DNA of 64,000 nucleotides, taken from the NCBI GenBank assembly GCA_944990035.1, contig CALYLX010000097.1:310001-374000 (forward strand), read 5' to 3'. Under the pieces are notes generated by a model. It was given only the letters and a program-made list of their open reading frames with translations, ran no database searches and was not told where the DNA came from. Made by a program: the position numbers and the translations under genes. Positions 58,890 to 64,000 of the stretch are shown here, piece by piece (the stretch's first letter is position 1; every line of letters begins with the position of its first letter). Origin of the DNA: Clitopilus passeckerianus (lineage: Eukaryota > Basidiomycota > Agaricomycetes > Agaricales > Entolomataceae).

Positions 58890-60070
58890 ATAGATGGCCC
58901 AACGGCCGCTGCATATACGGTTGGAGCTAGGAAGAATGCAAAAGAATCAGAACGGTGGACGTGAGGGCGGCCAGGTCAACGAAAGTTGGAAGGGACAGTT
59001 GTGCACGGCGAGCAGAGGGTATGGTCTCAGCAGACTTGAACCGCTGGTACCAGGGTCGATTCCAGCGGCCTCGTCAATAGATTCCGCGTACTCAGCAAGC
59101 CGTAGAGTAGATGTGGGAGGAGGGAAGTGAAGAGTTGAAAAAACATACCTGTTTGAACAACCCGACGCGCCAGCGATGGATGCAGTCCTCCAGGCATTGG
59201 TGAGCAAGTTGTTGCTGTGCGAAAATCTAAATTTCGGTCGGAGGGAAGCAACACCTGGGAGTGTTCGAGCGTAGAGTGAGTCCTGAGCTCGAGTCAGGCG
59301 GGGTCGAAGTCTTGAACACAAGTCAGCGACAAAAACGAGATGAAAAAGTAATTGAGTACTCACGGAACTCGGGAAAGGTGCACGTCAATGTGGTTCAACA
59401 AAAGCGCGTCCTGTCACGCGTTGCGTTGGGCAGTGACAGTGGTTTGGTGGTGACAATGGTTGCCTGTGGAAGTTGCGGGTGGCGTATCTGAGCGATCGCT
59501 ATTCCACCCGGACCATTGCGCGTTTGACGTGTGCTCGTATGGTTAAAACAAGTTGCGGTTCCTTTGACGTGATTTGGGGCCTTGAGGACGCTGTGCTTGG
59601 CGGATATGTGCGAGCAACGATTGAGAAGAGGCCGTCTTTGAGCAAACAAAAGTTACCTTAGTAATCAAACTGCTTGAAGTCGATCTCCCCGAAGAAAGCG
59701 CCGTTTTCGTCAATTCTTTCTATTTCTATATATGTGCTATAGGCATAAATGGGACGTGGGATGAGGGAGGAAAGCTTCTATAGCTCATAATTGTAGTGAT
59801 AAGGATCGACGGGTTATAACTATTTAGAAACACGCATACAAATGCCGAGTTATTTCTCCACTAATGGTACAGGCCCTATAAAAAACCAATTGCTGAAGTA
59901 AACATGAATCTGAGTTGCTTGGTCGACGTGAGAGGGTATCTAGAGTCTACAAGTGATACACAAGGCGGCTTGAGCAAAACTTGAGGCAGATGGGTAGCAA
60001 GAAAACAAATAGACCGTAGAACCCAAACGGGCAGCAGGTGCTACCATGTCGAAGGGGCGACCGTAGCGTA
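58890..60070. other. No gene recognised
   Basis: Spacer between the dioxygenase and cyclin pseudogenes. Only short frames. Confidence 0.35.
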
Positions 60071-60073
60071 CAT

Positions 60074-60951
60074 CTAGTATTTGAAGGGACGAATCGCCGG
60101 GAGCTCTTCTACTGATAGCATGAAGTCCAGTGGCGAATCGAAAGTTTTGACTTGCGGGTTGTAAATCTCGCCTCCCACAGGAGTCGCCAGCGAGCTTGAC
60201 GAGGCGGGGAGTATTGCGTTCGGAAAGGATGGCGAGGGAGTGTCGGGGGCGGTCGGTGATTGCTGGTGGCTGGTGCTGGGTATAGGTGCTCGTGCAGGGA
60301 CGGAAACCGTCGCTGGAGCGGGCTTTTGTGAGGGTGAGAGTGGGACCGGACCTGTGTTGGGTGGTGACGATGATGCCAAAGCTGGAGCTGCTGTGGGAGC
60401 TGCATGTTTTGACGCTATTGTGAGGGGGTATGTGGTAAGGGCTGCCAGGGTTGGCGAAGTTCCTCCATAGCTTTGTTTCGAAGGCGGCGACTTGGGTCGT
60501 GAGCATTGTGTTGTCGACATTCAATTCCCACTCCAAGGGCCCGCACGTCTCGCGTTCCATCTGGTTGATCTCTCAGCGAGAACATGCCCTGCGCAACAAT
60601 GCCCCAGGATTTGTTCGAATAGGTATCGTCACAATTTACCTTGGAGGCAATCATAAACGCAGAAATGTAAAGTCGATGACCTGATGAACCGCGAGCAGTG
60701 GGGAATTGAGCCTTCAGTCTTTGCAGAAGGACAAGGGCAGCTATAGACACGCATGGATTAAGTTTAGTCCGATGGAGCGCATATGCGATGAAGAGCGGGA
60801 GGCGTGCGTTCTGGTGAGTGGCGACAGGAGGGGGTTCCAGGCAGGCGAAGAGGTGGGTTATGAAACGAGCGCTCAATCGAGCGATCTCCTCGTGACCGTA
60901 GAAAAGATCTAAGCCGTGAGGAAGGTTAGCGCTGGACGAATTATTCTTCAC
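60074..60951 (-). pseudogene. Cyclin-like protein, frameshifted
   Basis: The 5' part has the cyclin box as found in many basidiomycete cyclins: IARLSARFITHLFAC, LPLFIAYALHRTKL, AALVLLQRLKAQFPTARGSS and AFMIASKVNCDDTYSNKSW. The expected continuation 'INQMERE..LEWELNVDN' is present but in another frame: two bases are missing at about 60561-60576. A second frame change near 60435 leads into a Pro/Ser-rich tail ending RPFKY at 60074. Cyclins activate a cyclin-dependent kinase. With two frameshifts this copy is probably dead. Confidence 0.6.
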
Positions 60952-61510
60952 GAGTTCAGCTCAAGCACTTGAATTTAAGGTGTTAGAGAACTCACAGTAG
61001 GTAGAACAGCAGTATAACGACTCCGTGGGGCATTACCAAGGTTATGCTTAGGAGGAACAGCTGGTGTTCGGGAGGTCGTCGCGCGAGAGTGGGTGTAATT
61101 AAGTTAAGACGGGCCTGTAAAGGAAACGATCGAAAATTAAGGTTAGAAACAGGATTATTTGCTCTTGAGTAGATATGGCTTGATTCCCAAACAAAAAACA
61201 TGTTGTTTTCGGGTTTGAAACACCAACAGGCAACCTCAAAGGTTGAAGCCAGGTGTAACTGTGCCCGTCGCCAGGCAACTTCCCAGGTGACCTGCCTGCT
61301 TCACAGGCTGAAAAGAAGTGGAGCACAAGAGCAACGAGCGTTCATTGCTCTTATGACCAGGCATGGACGAATGCGTGGCATACGTCGTTTGGAGGTGGTG
61401 TGAAATAGCTGGTTGCAACGAAATACTTACAGAAATCGCTGCCAACGGCACCCAATTGGTCAACAGCACTTCGTGATAAAGGCAAGGAGGGCCTTTGGGT
61501 ATACGTAGTC

Positions 61511-61533
61511 GTGGTGGTGGTGGTGGTGGTGGT
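61511..61533. repeat. (GGT)n microsatellite
   Basis: Seven consecutive GTG/TGG units. Confidence 0.9.
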
Positions 61534-61623
61534 TAGAATAGAGATGGTATGGGGGCTGGATCTAGGGAGAGCGTAAGTTTTCAGGAGGCAAAGACGTTCA
61601 TTCAGTTTACTTACCAAACAGAG

Positions 61624-64000
61624 TTAAGAAAGAATCTCAAAAGAGTGGTGGTCTGCGAATTTGTTGAGGTAGTAGGTCGTGAAGGCATCCAATGAGCAGT
61701 CGGCCGTGACGTAGCGAGGAACCACTGTCTCTCCAAAAATAGGAAGCAGGTGGCAGCTTCTCAAGATTGCGCTTGTGCATACGAAGTCAAGGAGGGGAGA
61801 GCCGTCTTCTCGGGTCTCGCGTTCTAACATCCACATGCCGGTGTCTTTGTCAGGAGCGTCACCCACGTAGCTGAACCACTCCACCAGAGCAGCTGGGTAT
61901 TTAGTGCCTTCAAAGTCGAACGAGAAGAGTAGATGTAGCCGAGCAACTGAGAGGCCGTGCGGGCCTGGCTCAAGCCCGGTCTTGATGAGAACCGTGTCGT
62001 AACGACTCGATCGGTTGCGCCACGATGAGGAGGCTCGAATGCGCTCCTTTCGCCGGCCAGTTACCCCACTAGGGTCGCTTGGTGCGAAGTAGACAGCTGA
62101 GGCGGAGCTAACGACGTATAATCGAGGGTCAACACTTGGGCAGTCGTCGATAGGCGCGTCTGACCCGTCACCGGCTTCCGGGAATTTCAGGTCATGGAGA
62201 AAGCGGCAGAAGAGCTCAGGGAGCTGTGAGTCTTCAAGATTTGCTGCAAGCTCCGAAACCGTTGTTCTGTCGCCTATTGAACAAAGTTGATCAGCCACAG
62301 ATGCAGTTGTAACAAAAGGAGAATGTACAAACACGCCAAGCAAGCTTTACTCGGGAAGGAACAAGCACCCCGGCATCAGCATCCTCCTCGTTGTCGTCAC
62401 CGTCGTCTTCGTTCTCAGGCTCTCCATTGGCCGCCGCGTCGTTAACAAGGGGAGGATTGTTCTCAAGGCGTACGGCCTCTATTAAAGGTCATGTTAGGAG
62501 TTAACCCAGGGGGTAAGAGGCATGTGAGTTGGGGCGTACCAATGAGGTCAAGGGCTGCTCGAAGCCCGCTAGCTTCAAGCATTCCTCGTTCAGTGAAGTC
62601 TGTGCGCATTGCTGCCAACTTGTCAAGGCGCTGGTTTATGTACAGAATTTGATTCAGCGGTTGGTAGCGGTTTGTTCTTCGCCAGGGTTCCTTGACAGCC
62701 TTAATGTGCTTTGCTTCTGTAATCGACGAACAGAGGCCGTTGGGGGCACCAAAAAGTCGAATGTTGTCGAAATAATGCGTCATTGCATGTTGTCGAGGGA
62801 GCGACAGGCCAGGTGAGATACCGTGCTTCCTGAAGATGAGACGATAAAGGTGAAAGCGTTGGAGGGCCTCCTTTAGCTCGTCAAGGTTTGTTTCAGTGAT
62901 TACGTCGTGTCTAACAATGTAGCAGAACTCGAGAAATGCTCGAAAGCATCTGAGCATCTCGGTGGGGATATAACCTTCGATGGCCGGTAGATATACCTTT
63001 CAGAATCGGCATAAGTTTGGTCAACCACCCCGAAAGCTGAAGAACAAGGCTTACCTTCATCAACGCCTTTGAGTCGTCCCCCGTCCACTGCTTGAACCCT
63101 CGTCCCTGCGGAAAACGGCGTATACCCGAGAATGGAGCTGCTGCTGCTATTCTGTAAGGAGTGAGCTTGATTCCGCAGAGAAGCTGCTACGTATTGCATA
63201 CCTTCGGTCGATATCAGCCATAATTTTATCTGCTTTGTGTTTACCGTGTGTATTGACGAGGTACTGCTCCACCCAGTCAACTAAGTGGTCTTTGAACGTT
63301 CTTTGATGAGCTGGTGGAGGAGGTCCGGCGTAATTAACTCGTATACATCTGCGCGAGGAAAGTGTTCAGTGAATGGCTGGAACGACAAGAGTGAGGACAG
63401 GGTCAAATAGAAATCAGCAAGGAGCTTACAACGGCATCTCCAATCACACCGTAGAGGTCCCATGCTTGGATGAATTCGAAGTGCGTGGCCACAAGCTCGG
63501 TGTGCTTGCGGGTTCTCCGAACGCCGTGAATGTCCTCATCAAGGTGCTCCCAGTGAGCTGTGCATCTTTGAAGCTCGGGTCAGCTCTGAAGCAAAATCAG
63601 ACCGGGAATTAAGACTTACTTGGGACACCAGTTCTGCACAATGCAGGAGATGAGCACCTGCTCGGGTAATCGGCTATATACGGTCCAAGGCCGTATACAG
63701 CTCGCCGAAAATGACCGTCTGGACAACGAACAACTTGAGGTTTTGACATTGCAGGCTTCAACCTCCGCAGAATTTCGGTGAGTGACGCGTGGAACATCTG
63801 GCGCCGGAAGTTTCGAAACTTTCCACTGCCAGCATGTTGCCTGTCAGCTTGCGTGAACGTACTTTAGCTTGGTGCGTGTGACTCAAATTACAGCCAGGGT
63901 ACGTACTTTTAGGGATTGATAGAAACCCAATCAGGACCAGTGCATCAGCGTGAGCTCGTCTAGCTTTGTTGTGGACATTTCCGATGGACATGTACAGGGG
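61624..64000 (-). mobile_element. Plavaka-type transposase, running off the window
   Basis: Minus-strand exons carry hallmarks of the Plavaka transposases of Agaricomycetes: RRAHADALVLIGFLSIPKS (about 63.9 kb), RCPDGHFRRAVYGLGPYIADYP, FIQAWDLYGVIGDA-type segment, ADVYELITPDLLHQLIK, FLEFCYIVRHDVITETNLDEL, SLPRQHAMTHYFDNIRLFGA, PNGLCSSITEAKHIKAVKEP and NQRLDKLAAMR, with a divergent tail to 61624. The 5' part lies beyond base 64000. Introns about 50-70 nt long separate the blocks. I did not find a clear frameshift, so it could be intact. No terminal repeat could be identified. Confidence 0.75.

Overview
The window looks like nuclear DNA of a mushroom-forming basidiomycete (Agaricomycetes). Genes are split by many 50-70 nt GT-AG introns with CTNAC-type branch sites. 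The gene and transposon content is typical of that class: HET-domain proteins, ankyrin-repeat membrane proteins, a TET/JBP-type dioxygenase, a Plavaka transposase, Tc1-like and Ty3/gypsy elements, a sedolisin, a covalent-FAD oxidase and small secreted cysteine-rich peptides. No RNA genes were recognised. Intron placements are read by eye and have no transcript support.

Layout. 0-9.7 kb: a decayed 7TM gene (+), a GPI-type secreted protein (-), two secreted knottin-like peptide genes (4.4-4.7 kb -, 9.4-9.7 kb +) and two non-autonomous inverted-repeat elements. 10.0-12.1 kb: membrane/ankyrin gene copy 1 (-). 13.1-15.7 kb: a decayed sedolisin (+). 18.9-24.15 kb: HET gene copy 1 (-). 26-28 kb: a retroelement RNase H remnant and a calmodulin-like gene with 15-, 7- and 12-nt exons (-). 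29.0-31.2 kb: membrane/ankyrin copy 2 (-). 33.0-35.1 kb: FAD oxidase (-). 38.1-54.67 kb: HET copy 2 (-), broken and loaded with transposons. 57.3-64 kb: TET/JBP and cyclin pseudogenes, then a Plavaka transposase running off the window. The pair (ankyrin gene, HET gene) occurs twice in the same order and strand, so it looks like a segmental duplication.

The main discovery lies upstream of the two HET ORFs. Each is preceded on the minus strand by a long tandem array with a period of about 69 bp. Read on the minus strand, nearly every unit is [pyrimidine-rich YAG] - [exactly 3 nt] - [GTRNGT...CTTAC...], that is, a single-codon exon between two minimal introns. Array 1 has 50 such units (49 of 3 nt, one of 6 nt) and array 2 has 75. 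The triplets vary while the splice-like flanks are kept, and none of the roughly 125 is a stop codon. Both arrays start the same way: an ATG placed directly against a GTGCGT donor, then small exons of 18, 9 or 15 nt (all multiples of three), then codons for F, D, W, K. GAT/GAC and GAA/GAG differences between the loci are synonymous. In locus 1 the last intron joins a 63-nt open stretch in frame with the HET ORF. I infer that HET copy 1 has an N-terminal region of about 60 residues encoded almost one codon per exon, and that unit duplication or loss inserts or deletes single amino acids.

HET copy 2 is the same system in decay. It has a 1-nt frameshift in the HET domain, a leader out of frame, a lost acceptor, a Tc1 copy inside one array intron, and an 8-kb nest of gypsy, Tc1 and a second Tc1-like element inside another.
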